A DNA stretch of 64,000 nt from Portulaca oleracea (taxonomy: Eukaryota; Streptophyta; Magnoliopsida; Caryophyllales; Portulacaceae). The position numbers were made by a program, and so were the translations under genes. This document shows, piece by piece, positions 33,386 through 44,630 of the stretch. The DNA lies in the NCBI GenBank assembly GCA_029582165.1, contig CM055875.1, positions 5,137,001 through 5,201,000 on the forward strand. The letters run 5' to 3'. Numbering within the stretch: the stretch's first letter is position 1; the number at the start of each line of letters is the position of its first letter. Below the pieces are notes generated by a model. The model was given only the letters and a program-made list of their open reading frames with translations. It ran no database searches and was not told the DNA's origin.

Positions 33386-35254
33386 GGAGTTTCCACGGTC
33401 TTGCTTCTACCGCTTCGGTTCATCAAGGGCTTTAGTACCCTTACCGCTCCCATTACCGAGTGCATGAAGAAGGGCGCCTTTGAGTGGACCCGAGCAGCTC
33501 AAGGAGCTTTTGAGAAGCTGAAGTCACAACTTTGTGAGGCTCCGGTACTTGCTCTCCCGGATTTCACACAAGCCTTCGAAGTGGATTGTGATGCTAGTGG
33601 TGTAGGCATTGGGGCCGTGTTGATACAAAACCAACGTCCTATCACTTATTTCAGTGAGAAACTCAGTGGTTCAAGGAGGAACTATTCCACGTATGATAAG
33701 GAGTTTTATGCTCTTGTTCGGGCTCTAGATCATTGGTCACACTATTTGAGGCCGAGCCAGTTTGTCCTTCATTCAGACCATGAGGCGCTCAAATATTTGA
33801 ATGGACAACACAAGCTTAGCTCCCGGCATGCTAACTGGCTTGAGTTCCTTCAAGGATTTAATTTTGTAGCGAAACACAAGAAGGAGAGTATAAATGTGGT
33901 CGCCGATGCGCTTTCGAGGAGACACTCTCTTCTTTCCGTAGTTGAGGCGAGGGTACTTGGGTTCCAGCACTTAAAGGAGTTTTATAAGGAGGATGATGAC
34001 TTTAAATCACACCTCGGTGGTGGTGATGGACCGTATTTGCTACAAGACGGATTTCTCTTCAAGGGCAATAAATTGTGCGTTCCAAAATGTCCGTTGAGAA
34101 AGCTTCTAGTGCGGGAGGTTCATGGAGGTGGACTCGCCGGTCATTTCGGTATCAATAAGACCATCGACATGTTAAAGGAGCACTTTTATTGGCCGAAGAT
34201 GGGAGGCGATGTGCAGGACGTGATATCAAAGTGTATTATTTGCCACCATGCCAAAAGCCAGTTCCACCAAGGGCTTTATACACCCCTTCCGGTTCCGAAT
34301 GGTCCGTGGGAGGATTTGAGTATGGACTTCATTGTAGCTCTTCCCCGAACCGTGCGTGGCAAAGATGCAATCCTAGTCGTCGTTGACCGATTTTCTAAAA
34401 TGGCGCATTTCATTGCCTGCGAGAAAACCGATGACGCCACACATATTGCCACCCTTTTCTTCCGAGAGGTGGTGCGCTTGCATGGTGTCCCGAGGACTAT
34501 TGTGTCGGACCGTGATACTAAATTCATGGGTCACTTTTGGAGGTCTTTGTGGAAGCTCTTGGGAACGAAGCTTTTATTTAGCACATCGCATCATCCTCAA
34601 ACAGACGGCCAAACTGAGGTAACTAACAAGACACTCATTACAATACTTCGTGGTCTTGTGAGTCGGAGTCTACGAGATTGGGATGCCAAGTTATGTCACG
34701 CCGAGTTTGCCTATAATCGGTCCCCCTCTCTTGCTACGGGTCATTCGCCCTTTCAGACTTGCTATGGTATCAACCCCATAACTCCTATCGAGCTCCTTCC
34801 TCTTCCTCTAGAGTCGAGGGTTAGCTTTGAAGCAAGTGAGAAGGCCGCTGAGATCCAGAAGCTTCACCGACAAATTCGGGAAAAGATCGAGCGCACCAAT
34901 GAACTTTATAAGGCCCGAGCCAACAAGCATCGCCGTGATATCACGTTCAAGCCCGGAGACTTGGTTTGGCTACATCTAAGGAAGGAACGGTTTCCATCCC
35001 GGAGGAGTAATAAGCTAAAGCCACGAAGCGAGGGACCGTTCAAAGTTTTGGCCAAGATAAATGACAACGCCTACAAGCTTGATCTTCCGGGAGACATCGG
35101 TGTTTCATCAACCTTCAACATCGGGGACCTCTCACCCTACATTGAGGATGTTGAACCCGACGTGGATTTGAGGGCAAATCCTCTTCAAGGGGAGGATGAA
35201 GAGGTCCGGTTCCTTTCTCCTCTCGTGGCCACCGCCAAGCGAACCGTCGCCTAA
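33386..35254 (+). pseudogene. CRM-like RNase H and integrase, long open frame
   Basis: The 617-codon frame 33401-35254 is uninterrupted and is the best-preserved coding stretch in the window. RNase H: 'FEVDCDASGVGIGAVLIQ', 'YSTYDKEFYALVRALDHW', 'LHSDHEALKYLNGQHKLSS'. Integrase HHCC: 'HGGGLAGHFGINKTIDML' ... 'CIICHHAKS'. DDE core: 'LSMDFIVALPRTVRG', 'TIVSDRDTKFMGHFWRSLW', 'HHPQTDGQTEVTNKTL'. The C-terminal part ends 'GDLSPYIEDVEPDV' and reads on into the 3' LTR to a TAA at 35252-35254. It is a pseudogene only because it lacks a start and is cut off from RT by a frameshift near 33385-33400. Confidence 0.93.
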
Positions 35255-36120
35255 CTCGAGCCTCGAGTTGCAATTTCCATTCGAGCTGGGAGGCTAGTCT
35301 CGGCCATCCGATGGATGGGCCCCGGGGCTCCTTAGGGGGGCCCGCTCACAACACCGACCCCGGAGGCCTGGGGACTAGACCGGGCCGTCTCGAGACTAGA
35401 GCATAGAAGGTATCGGGGTGCGAGTGTTTAAAACCCAGGGATTAATAAAAACCAGGGCACAACCGCGCCATCGAGAGCTTGCTCGACCGAAGCCACCGCT
35501 CGCCGAGCAATGCTTCGCTGGCGTGAATCGGGCGCCAGGCTCGCCGCTCGCCGCTCTTTTGCTCGCCCGAGCAACGTTCCTGTCAGGCTGTCATCGTGCG
35601 CACAACCACGCATCCAGAAGACCTGCTCGCCCGAGCCTTCCTCCTGCTCGCCCGAGCTGAACATCTGCCGGAGATGCTGCGCACGCGACCTGCCGACGAC
35701 AGCGTAAGGCTGCTCGCCGAGCCGCCCTTCGCTGCTTCGCCGGCGTTCTGGAAGACACCTTTTTTACGCTGTTTTGGCTTAATTTTGGGTTTAGTATAAA
35801 TAGCTTGTTATTATACTTCTCCAGACACTTTTTGACTGATTAGAGAATATGCTTATGCATTGGTTAGGGTTGCTCCCTTTCTCTCAAAATCTTGCTTTAC
35901 TTTATCCATTGATTAATGGTGGTGTTTGCAAGTCTTCTCTTTATTGATCATTTGGTGGATTCTTCCTTTATGATGGTCATGGTGGGATGCTAGGCTTTGG
36001 TGATGGAATCTCCTTTATCCAAAGTCATATCCAAATCTTATGGGTGTTCAAGCTCTTATTCGATTGTGACTCAAGTCTCTCAAGCTAGTCCATCAATCTT
36101 TCCCATCACGCCACGCTCCA
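35197..36120 (+). repeat. 3' LTR of CRM-like element A
   Basis: It matches 29526-30454 apart from indels in the GC-rich block, and is preceded by the polypurine tract. The first 58 bases are still coding for the integrase tail. Confidence 0.9.
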
Positions 36121-36798
36121 CTTATACTACCCAAAAACCCCATAAAAAAAGAGCCTTTTCTACCCTTTTCTCATCCCTTTTCCATACTTTTTCCATCCAC
36201 TTTTGGCACTATTTTGGCATCTTCATGAGGGTGATTCAAGGCGTTCAAAGGAGCTACTTCAAGGCTAGGCAAGGTTTCCCTTTAAAAAGGTATAATATAA
36301 GCCCTAAGTATTTCCCTTTTCATGTGAATAAGTGTTGTATATGTACATTTTCTTTCTTATAATTCATATTGCATTATCAATGAAATAATGCTATAAAGTC
36401 TCTATTTATCTCACTTCCAAACTTTATCAAAAGCACACTTAAAACTTTTAGTAGAGTCTTTCCTTTTGTGAGAGGCGAACTCTTTAGGTTCTTACCTTTC
36501 GAGTTAGTAGCCTTACCCCTGCATCCATTCTTGGGTTTCATAGGCGGAGTCATTCTTGCTTTCTTTTCTAGTTTTTCCTGGTCTTTTCTCTTTAAAAAGT
36601 TTGGTGGCGACTCCTATTTCGAACCAAAGCACATCGGGTTGCATAAACTATGGTAAAACATGGTTTTACAATGTACCGATGCAACTTTAAGGTTTCTTTG
36701 TATATTTCTAAATAATATTTGCATAAATCACTTTTTTCTTAGCCTAATAGTTTAATGAGCAAGTTAGGCTAAATTTAGAAGAGTTTGGAACAAGTGGA

Positions 36799-37491
36799 TG
36801 TTGGAGGAAAGGGAGTAAACGATATATAAATCAATGGAAACTCGCTTGGATAATTTTAGGAGTCGTGGCCTAGTACTCACTTTCCTTAAGAACTATTTAC
36901 TATACCGTAAATGTTCAAAAGGATAAAACTTAGCTCTTGTAACACTCAAGAAATTGGTTCTCACTTGAATCACTCAAGTATAGTTGCAGTCTAGACAAGA
37001 ATGAGGATGTGATTAGCTTAGAATGGTGTGTCTCAAATAGCTTGGAATGTCTCCTATTTATAGGAGACTTCCACCCTCTTAGGATACCCTTTAGTCAAAG
37101 GATAATCAAGAGATTTAATGGAGAATCATAACCTTAATATGACCTTGACCAAGTCAAGTCATATAGCTATTGCAATATCTTTATAATCGTGCTTAATAAC
37201 AATCTCAAACACTAATAACACAAAATCATATAGTCGTTAGAATTTAAAACAATTCTGGGATCCAACACAGTTCGTGTTGGGTGCAACATGACCCGTGTTG
37301 TTCCAACACGACCCATGTTGAGCCCAGGAATGTTTCCTTTGCTCTCTCGAGACCAACACGACTCGTGTTGGTCTTAGACTCACCCGTGTTGATCATATTC
37401 TTGATGTTTCACTTCTATATTATCCTTATACTTGTTATATATAATTCTTTAGGCTATATAATTAACTTATACACTATAAATATTTCCAACG
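36799..37491 (-). repeat. 3' LTR of copia element B
   Basis: Plus-strand TGTTGGAGGAAAGG...ATTTCCAACG; the last base has changed from A. Its inner border is the complement of a polypurine tract (GATCCCCTGC). A TATA box on the minus strand sits within the perfect hairpin GTCTCCTATTTATAGGAGAC (near 37051-37070). Confidence 0.88.
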
Positions 37492-39290
37492 ATCCCCTGC
37501 TATTTCAAGAGTATGTAAAACCCTTGAAATAACTTTACTTAAGGAGGTTGTACCCCCGCTATTTGAAGTATACCTTAACTTGTAATCACCAGAGAAACTC
37601 ACAAAACATATGCCTAATGAAAAGTAGATTGCTCTTTGAACTTTTTACTTAGTGTATATGAGCCAAAATTGAAAACAAATCACAAAGTAGACATGTCTTT
37701 GAACTTTGGATTTATATTGACCAACTATACTCATAACACACATACATTTTTAGATCTTGAGTGTAAAACTTAGACACTTTTATCCGGCCTTGTATCCTTA
37801 TCCTTCACAAGTGTTTCAGAACTTTAGCTCATAGTTCCTTTATGCGGCCACACATTACACTTACATAGGTAGACTTTGTAATTATACCACCCCTGTAATT
37901 AGGCTTTCCACAAAGTCCATTAAGCATATTACTACTCAACCTCTTATCATTACAGATTTCTAAGCATCACTTGAACTTGGGATAAAAACGATGCTTCCTA
38001 TTGATTTAAACAACTCCGTACTCGTTTGAACTTTAGAAACTGGTGGTATTCCAATTCGTAAAGTTGAGTCTTTGTTGTAGTTAGTAGTTCTTTGAGCTAC
38101 AACCCATCCCTATTGAAGTACCTTTTATCAAATCTTTAGTGAATCATTTGGTTAGCTTAGAATGGTGTGTCTCAAATAGCTTGGAATGTTTCTTATTTAT
38201 AGGAGACTTTCACCGTCTTAGGATACCCTTTAGTCAAAGGATAATCAAGAGATTTAATGGAGAATCATATCCTTAATATGACCTTGACCAACTCAAGTTA
38301 TATAGTTGTTGAAATATCTTTATAATTGTGCTTGATAACAATATCAAACGCTAATTACAATAAATCATATAGTCATTAGCATTTAAAACAATTATGGGAT
38401 CCAACACGATCCGTGTTGGGTGTAACACGACCCGTGTTGTTCCAACACGACCCATGTTGAGCCTAGGAATGTTTCCTTTGCTCTCTCGAGACCAACACGA
38501 CTCGTGTTGGTCTCAGACTCACCCGTGTTGATCATATTCTTGATGTTTCACTTATATATTATCCTTATACCTGTTATATATAATTCTTTAGGCTATATAA
38601 TTAACTTATACTCTATAAATATTTCCAACGATCCCCTACTATTTCAAGAGTATGTAAAACCCTTGAAATAATTTTACTTAAGGAGCTTGTACCCCCGCTA
38701 TTTGAAGTATACCTTAACTTGTAATCACCAGAGAAACTCACAAAACATATGCCTAATGAAAGGTTGATTGCTCTTTGAACTTTTTATTTAGTGTATATGA
38801 GCAAAAATTGAAAACAAATCACAAAGTAGACATGTCTTTGAACTTTGGATTTATATTGACCAACTATACTCATAACATACATACATTTTTAGATCTTGAG
38901 TCTAAAACTTAGACACTTTTATCCGGCCTTGTGTCCTTATCCTTTATAAGTGTTTCGGAACTTTAGCTCATAGTTCCTTTATGCGGCCACACATTACACT
39001 TACATAGGTAGACTTGGTAATTATACCACCCCTGTAATTAGGCTTTCCACAAAGTCCATTAAGAGTATTACTACTCAATCTCTTATCATTACAGATTTCT
39101 AAGCATCACTTGAACTTGGGATAAAAACGATGCTTCCTACTGATTTAAACAACTCCGTACTCATTTGAACTTTAGAAATTGGTGGTATTCCAATTCGTAA
39201 AGTTGAGTCTTTGTTGTAGTTAGTAGTTCTTTGAGCCACAACCCATCCCTATTGAAGTACCTTCTATCAAATCTTTAGTCAATCATTTGG
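37013..39290 (-). repeat. 1,139-bp tandem duplication within copia element B
   Basis: Positions 37013-38151 and 38152-39290 are direct copies of exactly equal length with scattered single-base differences. TTAG stands at both borders and again at 39291. Each copy holds the inner part of the LTR, the polypurine tract and about 650 bases of the 3' internal region. Confidence 0.93.
37255..37400 (-). promoter_or_regulatory. palindromic CAACACG...CGTGTTG repeats in copia B U3
   Basis: Four to five near-copies of a CAACACGACNCGTGTTG-type palindrome lie within 150 bases, including the perfect CAACACGACTCGTGTTG. They recur at 38396-38530 and, less completely, at 43628-43745. In element orientation they are upstream of the TATA box. 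Repeated palindromes in U3 suggest transcription-factor sites; no factor is identified. Confidence 0.55.
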
Positions 39291-41127
39291 TTAGAGAATC
39301 GGCTATATTTTCTTTTGATTTGACATAACTTAAAGCCACTACTCCATCCCATATAAGTTGATGTACATAAGCATGTCTTAAACCAATGTGCCTAAACGTT
39401 CCATTGTAGACATGACTATATACAATATCAAGAGTAGACTTGCTATCACAATGAATTGTGATAGGTGCCATTGGCTTATACCAAACCGGTATTTCCAATA
39501 ATAAGTTCCTTAACCATTCCGCTTCCTTACAAGCAACATATAATGCTACTAATTCCGAAGACATAGTGGAATGCAATATATTAGCTTGTTTCTTGGATCC
39601 CCAAGAAACCGCTCCACCTCCTAGTAGGAACACCCAACCACTGGTAGAAGAGAAATCTCCTTTATTAATCCAACTCGCATCCGAGTATCCTTCTAATACC
39701 GAAGGTTCTCCCTTATAGGTGAGTTGATAATATTTAGTACCAGCTAGATATCTTAATATTCTCCGGATTGTAAACCAATGCATATTACTAGGATTACTTG
39801 TAAACCTACTTAACATGCCAATTGCATAAGCAATATCTAGCCTTGTACTTGTCATTGCATACATGAGACTTCTTATCAACTTAGCATATTCAAGTTGATT
39901 AACTGGAGAACCCAAATTTTTCCCTAGTTTCTTATTTGAATCATATGGTGTCACTGCTGGATATATCTTATCACCTCCAAACTTATTCAATACTTTCTCA
40001 ATGTAATGCTCTTGAGATAAACTTATTCTATCATTATTTCTAATGATCTTAATACCAAGAATTACATCCGCTTCACCCATGTCCTTCATAGAGAACTACG
40101 AGGATAGAAATTGTTTGGTATTATTAACTTGTTCCATGTCGGTCCCAAAGATCAACATGTCATCAACGTATAGGCATATAATCACCCCTTTTCCATTGTC
40201 AAACTTATAGTATTCGCACTTATCCAATTCATTGATCCTATAACCACTTGAAAGCAGTACTTCATCAAATTTTTGATGCCATTGATTAGGTGTTTGCTTA
40301 AGTCCATATAATGACCTTATAAGTTTACAAATTTTCTTCTCTTGACCTTCAACTACAAACCCTTTGGGTTGTTCCATATACACCTCCTCTTCTAGTTCTC
40401 CATTTAAGAATGCCGTTTTGACATCCATTTGATGGATAACTAGCTTATAGATAGTAGCTAAAGGCAACAATACACGTACCAAGGCTATCCTAGCCACCGG
40501 TGCATATGTATCAAAGTAGTCAATACCATACTTTTGAGTAAAGCCCCTTATAACCAACCGGGCTTTATACCTGTCAACAGTACCATCCACTTTTCTTTTC
40601 CTTTAAAGATCCATTTAGAGGTAATTGGTTTACTTCCCGGAGGAAGGTCAACCAATATCCAAACATTGTTTTCCATTATAGAATCAATCTCATCTTGTAC
40701 CGCTTCTTTCCAAAAAGAAGCATCATGAGATTGCATAGCTTCTTTAAAAGTTTTTTGATCTTTATCTATGTTGTACATGCATAGGATCTTACTTTCAATT
40801 GAGTCCCTTGAACCTTCTACCAAATAAACATAGAAGTCCGAACCAAAATCTTTTGGTTTCCTTGATCTTTCACTCGTTCTTAATTCAATACTTTCATCTT
40901 CTTCATCATGAATTAACATCATGACTCAAAAGATCATCTTGTATGGATGTACCCTCATGATTTTCATCTTGAAGCTCAATTAGAGGAACAATATCTTGAG
41001 TTATATCTTTAGGCCTAGGAATTGAAAAGAACCTAGTCTCATCAAAAATTGCATCTATTGATTCCATAACGGTATTTACCGAAATGTACTCATTTTGCTC
41101 AACCACCAAAAGCATATAAAGATGCAC
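39283..41127 (-). pseudogene. copia B reverse transcriptase and RNase H (decayed)
   Basis: Read downwards from 41127 in four frames. The pre-RT linker (41127-40906 and 40922-40600) carries 'SFWKEAVQDEIDSIMENN' and 'ILVDLPPGSKPITSKWIFK'. RT (40590-40096) shows 'RLVIRGFTQKYGIDYFDTYA', 'HQMDVKTAFLNGELEEEVYM', 'SLYGLKQTPNQWH' and the catalytic 'LYVDDMLIFG'. RNase H (40089-39283) shows 'GYSDASWINKGDFSSTSGW', 'STMSSELVALYVACKEAEWL', 'IHCDSKSTLDIV' and ends 'SKENIADSLTK'. The TGA after LTK is the natural end of pol. Frame changes near 40580 and a stop at about 40093 separate the parts. In a live element this enzyme makes cDNA in the particle. Confidence 0.93.
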
Positions 41128-42439
41128 TCAATTCCTCTTTCACCTTACTTTCTTTCTTAGGTTCCGGGACCCTTACAATGGCCCTACAACCCCAAATCTT
41201 AACATACTTTAGATTTGGTTTCCTTTTGTTCCATAACTCATATGGGGTACTAGAATTCCCTTTGAATGGAACTCTATTTAAAATGTAACAAGCCGTTAAC
41301 ATGCCTTTACCCCAAAATCCACTACTTAAACCGGAGTTAGACAACATAGAATTCACCATTTCTTTTAAAGTTCTATTTTTCCTTTCCGCAAGCCCATTTT
41401 GTTGTGGTGTATACGGGGCAGTTGTCTCATGGACAATCCCCGTTTCTTGGAAAAACTTTGGATCATAAAATTCCCCTCCCCTATCGGATCTTAAAGTCTT
41501 AATTAAGGTCTCACATTGAAGTTCACTTCTAGTTTTGTAAACTCTAAACTTTTCAAGTGTTTCATCTTTAGAACTCAAAAGATAAACTTGACAATATCTA
41601 GAATAATCATCAATGAATGTCACATAATACTTCTTACCACCTATAGAAGGTGTACGATGAAAATATCCTAAGTCACTATGAATTAAATCAAGCAATTTAG
41701 AAGTTCTTTTTATACTTGAGAATGAACTTTTAGTGATTTTATTAAGCATGCATGTTTTACACTTTTCTATGTCATCATTCAACTTAGGAATCAAATCAAG
41801 ATTAGACATTTCCTTCAACTTGTTAAAGTTCACATGTCCTAATCTAGCATGCCATAGAAAAGACTTATTCAAAATAAACACATGCATATAAGCGGAAATC
41901 ATGTCATCTTTATTACTTTTCGCATTCAATTTAAACATTTCTCCATAAGCATATCCCTTCCCTACAAAGGTCCCTCCCTTGGAAAGTACTTAGTTATCTC
42001 CATCATAAACTTGCATAAAACCAAAGTTGCTAAGAAGATAACCGGATACAAGATTCTTACTAACTTCTGGAGCTAAATACACATCGTTCAAAAGCAAAGA
42101 TTTACCGGAAGTGAAAACAAGTTCCACTTGCCCAATGCCTTCAACTTTAACCGGATGGTTGTTGACAGTGTAGAGTTTCACACCATCATCCGCCGGTTTG
42201 AGAGTCTTGAATAAACTCTTGTCAACGCAAACATGCCTTGACGCACCCGAGTCTATATACCAATCATTACAACCAATGGAAACCATATTAATTTGATCCT
42301 TAATCATGGCTACAAAGGAATTCGGTTCCTTCTTGTTACTCTTGCCCTTAGATGTATCTTTGTTCAAAAGACCATGCTTCTTTTTCCATTGGTAACACTC
42401 TCTCTCTTTCTGTGCCCCGGTTTGCCACATTCCCAACAA
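41099..42439 (-). pseudogene. copia B protease and integrase (decayed)
   Basis: The protease active site 'WYIDSGASRHVC' lies in the frame 42439-41990. It is followed in the next frame (41938-41099) by integrase. The zinc-binding part is 'LWHARLGHVNFNKLKEMSN' with 'CKTCMLNKITK', the core is 'LDLIHSDLGYF', 'LRSDRGGEFYDPKF' and 'QQNGLAERKNRTLKEM', and the end is 'PYELWNKRKPNLKYVKIWG'. The copia order, with integrase ahead of RT, is kept. A stop near 41990 splits protease from integrase. The integrase frame itself is open for 279 codons. Confidence 0.92.
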
Positions 42440-43262
42440 ACTTGCTTAGGCTTTTGAATTCCTTTGCTAGATTTATTGTCGCTCTTGTTCTTATTCTTGT
42501 TTCCCTTATTCTCTTGCACCATATGGACCTTAGATTGCTCTTTGGAACCATCTTGTAGGCATAACTCCTCTTCAATTCGAAGATGGTTAGCCAAACCTTT
42601 AAGAGACATAGCCTCTTTCCGGTGCACGAGTGTCCTTTTAGTCTCATTCTAATAAGAAGTTAACTTGTCAATAATAGAGGATACTATTATAGATTCATCC
42701 ATGTTCAAATTTTGTTGCTTGAAGTTACTTAAAATACGTTGAATCTCATGGAATTGATCTAGAATTTTCCTTTTATCATCCGTCTTAAACTTCATGAATT
42801 GACTACCAAGAAAATTCATATTTGACGCATCTTCCGACATGTACTTAGCTTCAAGCATCTCCCAAAGCTTCTTTGCCGTCTCCACATGTTGATAAACATC
42901 GAAGAGAGTGTCGCTCATCCCGTTGAGAATGCATCATCTACAAATGTAGTCGTCATTCTCCCTCTTTAGCCTTTGCCGGGTAGCCTCCGCATATTCCTTG
43001 CCTTTGTCTCCATCACTCGTGGAAATCTTGCAGGTTTCATCCTCTTTGGGAGACTCCTCAGTCGTCACCTTCTCGGTCGAAGGATCTTGATTCACCTTGG
43101 GGGAAATCTCAATGTTAAGCACATTGGCCACATTGAGAGTCGTAAGCAAGAAGTGCATCTTGCTTTGCCACCGCCAGAAATCCACTCCTTCAAAGCGCTC
43201 TAACTTTTGGAAATTGCTAGACATATCATGAAGCAAGGCCATTACTAAATAGTTCTTAAGAT
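42364..43262 (-). pseudogene. copia B gag (decayed)
   Basis: From about 43241 downward: MALLHDMSSNFQKLERF, then 'FWRWQSKMHFLLTTLNVANV' (UBN2/gag-polypeptide start). The next frame (42918-42649) has 'AKKLWEMLEAKYMSEDAS' and 'FMKFKTDDKRKILDQFHEIQ'. The following frame (42627-42364) ends in a CCHC knuckle that starts 'CWECGKPGHRKRE' and loses its last cysteine to a frameshift, the cysteine being read in the neighbouring frame. An in-frame stop lies between 42934 and 42918. The open frame up to 43350 includes LTR sequence and does not mark the true start. Confidence 0.88.
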
Positions 43263-44397
43263 TGTTGGAGGAAAGGGAGTAAACGGTATATAAATCAATG
43301 GAAACTCGCTTGGATAATACTAAGAGTCGTGGCCTAGTACTCACTTTCATAGCAGCAGTCTAGACAAGATGAGGATGTGATTAGCTTAAAATGGTGAGTC
43401 TCAAATAGCTTGGAATGTCTCCTATTTATGGGAGACTTCCACCCTCTTAGGATACCCTTTAGTCAAAGGATAATCAAGAGACTTAATGGAGAATCATATC
43501 CTTAATATGACCTTGACCAAGTGAAGACATATAACTGTTGGAATATCTTTATAATCGTGCTTAGTAACAATATCAAACACTAATTACACAAAATCATATA
43601 GCCGTTAGCATTTAAAACAATTCTATGATCCAACACGACCCGTGTTGTTCCAACAAGACCCACGACCCGTGTTGAGCCCAGGAATGTTTCCTTTGCTCTA
43701 TGGAGACCAACACGACTTGTGTTGGTCTCAGACTCACCCGTGTTGATCATATTCTTGACGTTTCACTTATATATGATCCTTATACTTGTTATATATAATT
43801 CTTTAGGTTATATAATTAACTTATACTCCAAATGGTTTCCCCCTTGAAGGCTTCTGGAAATTAAACTTCGATGCCGCAAAAATAGGAGAATGGGGCAAAG
43901 GTTGGGGAATGGTGATCAGAGACTGCAAAGGAGAGGTGATAGTGGCGCCGTCCGACAACAACTTGGTTTCTCCTCGGCAGAATTAGAAGAAGCGGGAGTG
44001 TGCTTTTTCGGCTTGAAAACATCATGGGATGGTTGCTTCAGAAAGCTAGTAGTTGAAGGGGATTTCGTAACTCTTATCCAGAAGATCAAAAAGGGATTCA
44101 ACGGAATCAATAGCCTACGGATATTCATTTGTGAAATTCTAATGTTAGCTAATCATTTTGAATGTATTTCTTGGAACCATATTCAAAGAGTCGGGAATAG
44201 AGTAGCTCACTCCCTGGGCTCACCTCCAACCCTATGATTCGATCGATCGAATTTGGCTGGAGGAGGGTCCTGAGGCATCTTTAGCCTCAGCCCGTGAAGA
44301 TGTAAGCAGTACTTAATTAATATATCAGTGTGTTGCGCCTGGCGGCGCCTTTTTTGCTCAAAAAAAAAAAACTTATACTCTTGAAATATTTCCAACA
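43263..44397 (-). repeat. 5' LTR of copia element B, with LINE insert
   Basis: Starts TGTTGGAGGAAAGGG and ends TTTCCAACA (plus-strand view). Without the LINE and its duplication it is about 580 bases. It lacks roughly 100 bases present in the left LTR (about 36885-36985), a later deletion in one copy. Confidence 0.88.
43829..44370 (+). mobile_element. 5'-truncated LINE with RNase H end, inside copia B LTR
   Basis: A 542-bp insert ends in a poly(A) run (44360-44370), flanked by ACTTATACTC (43819-43828 and 44371-44380). In three frames it reads the LINE RNase H: 'FWKLNFDAAKIGEWGKGWG', 'MVIRDCKGEVIVAP', 'KLVVEGDFVTLIQKIKKG', 'CISWNHIQRVGNRVAHSLG' and the usual tail 'IWLEEGPE'. It is the youngest-looking layer here: LINE in copia in LARD in copia. 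The GC-rich hairpin CGCCTGGCGGCG just before the tail may be part of the LINE 3' end. Confidence 0.9.
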
Positions 44398-44612
44398 GTG
44401 GATGTTCACTCTTAAAAGTTTAATTCAATGACTCATGAGTGCACAAAGTAAAGGAAAAATGATTTTACAAATTATTATTCCTAAAATGTATGATTAATCC
44501 CTTAAATAGTATTTTAAAGGTTCAAACCCAAGGACACACCACCAAATAACACCCCCAATCCGCGTATACGTTCAGAAGCCCGAACGGCGAGGAAAAATGT
44601 CCACAAGATTTT

Positions 44613-44630
44613 TGGCGACTCCATTGGGGA
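44613..44630 (+). promoter_or_regulatory. primer-binding site of the LARD, tRNA-Arg type
   Basis: TGGCGACTCCATTGGGGA starts seven bases after the LTR end. This motif is the tRNA-Arg-type PBS known from Ogre/Tat elements. It confirms that the LTR ends at 44605. Confidence 0.85.

Larger units (their letters stand above)
29526..36120 (+). mobile_element. Ty3/gypsy chromovirus-type element, CRM-like, nearly complete
   Basis: The LTRs are 29526-30454 and 35197-36120, with CTTAT duplications at 29521-29525 and 36121-36125. The empty site (CCTTATACTACC) is preserved in the 3' LTR of the host at about 53970. The PBS starts at 30457 and the polypurine tract (CAAGGGGAGGA) ends at 35196. Coding order is gag, zinc knuckle, protease, RT, RNase H, integrase. 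The integrase frame runs about 58 bases into the 3' LTR, a trait known from CRM elements. '[19 protein letters not shown]' also fits that group. Stops and frameshifts make it non-autonomous. Confidence 0.92.
36799..44397 (-). mobile_element. Ty1/copia element B, nested in the LARD 5' LTR
   Basis: Flanked by GTGGA (36794-36798 and 44398-44402). The empty site AAGTGGATGTTCAC is present in the LARD 3' LTR near 60414. Right LTR (5' in element sense): 43263-44397, containing a LINE insert. Left LTR: 36799-37491. A 1,139-bp segment over the left LTR/internal junction is duplicated (37013-38151 and 38152-39290). Gag, protease, integrase, RT and RNase H follow each other from 43350 down to 39283 in several frames. 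The normal PBS is not visible next to the right LTR; gag begins within about 20 bases of it. Confidence 0.92.
26554..44605 (+). repeat. 5' LTR of the LARD, interrupted by three insertions
   Basis: Native pieces are 26554-26623, 28263-29525, 36126-36798 and 44403-44605. They join end to end at the duplications CCGAT, CTTAT and GTGGA to give a sequence collinear with the 3' LTR. The TATA-like CAATAAATAC of the 3' LTR (53345-53354) is missing from the matching place here (near 28850), so this LTR may lack its promoter. From 28861 to 29520 the plus strand has only 13 G in 660 bases. Confidence 0.9.

Noticed and set aside
29521..36125. CTTAT flanks both CRM-like element A and the whole LARD; possible single event
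   Set aside because: The two pairs are at different sites, and each has its own matching termini. The empty site for CRM-like element A is intact in the 3' LTR, so the shared five bases are coincidence.
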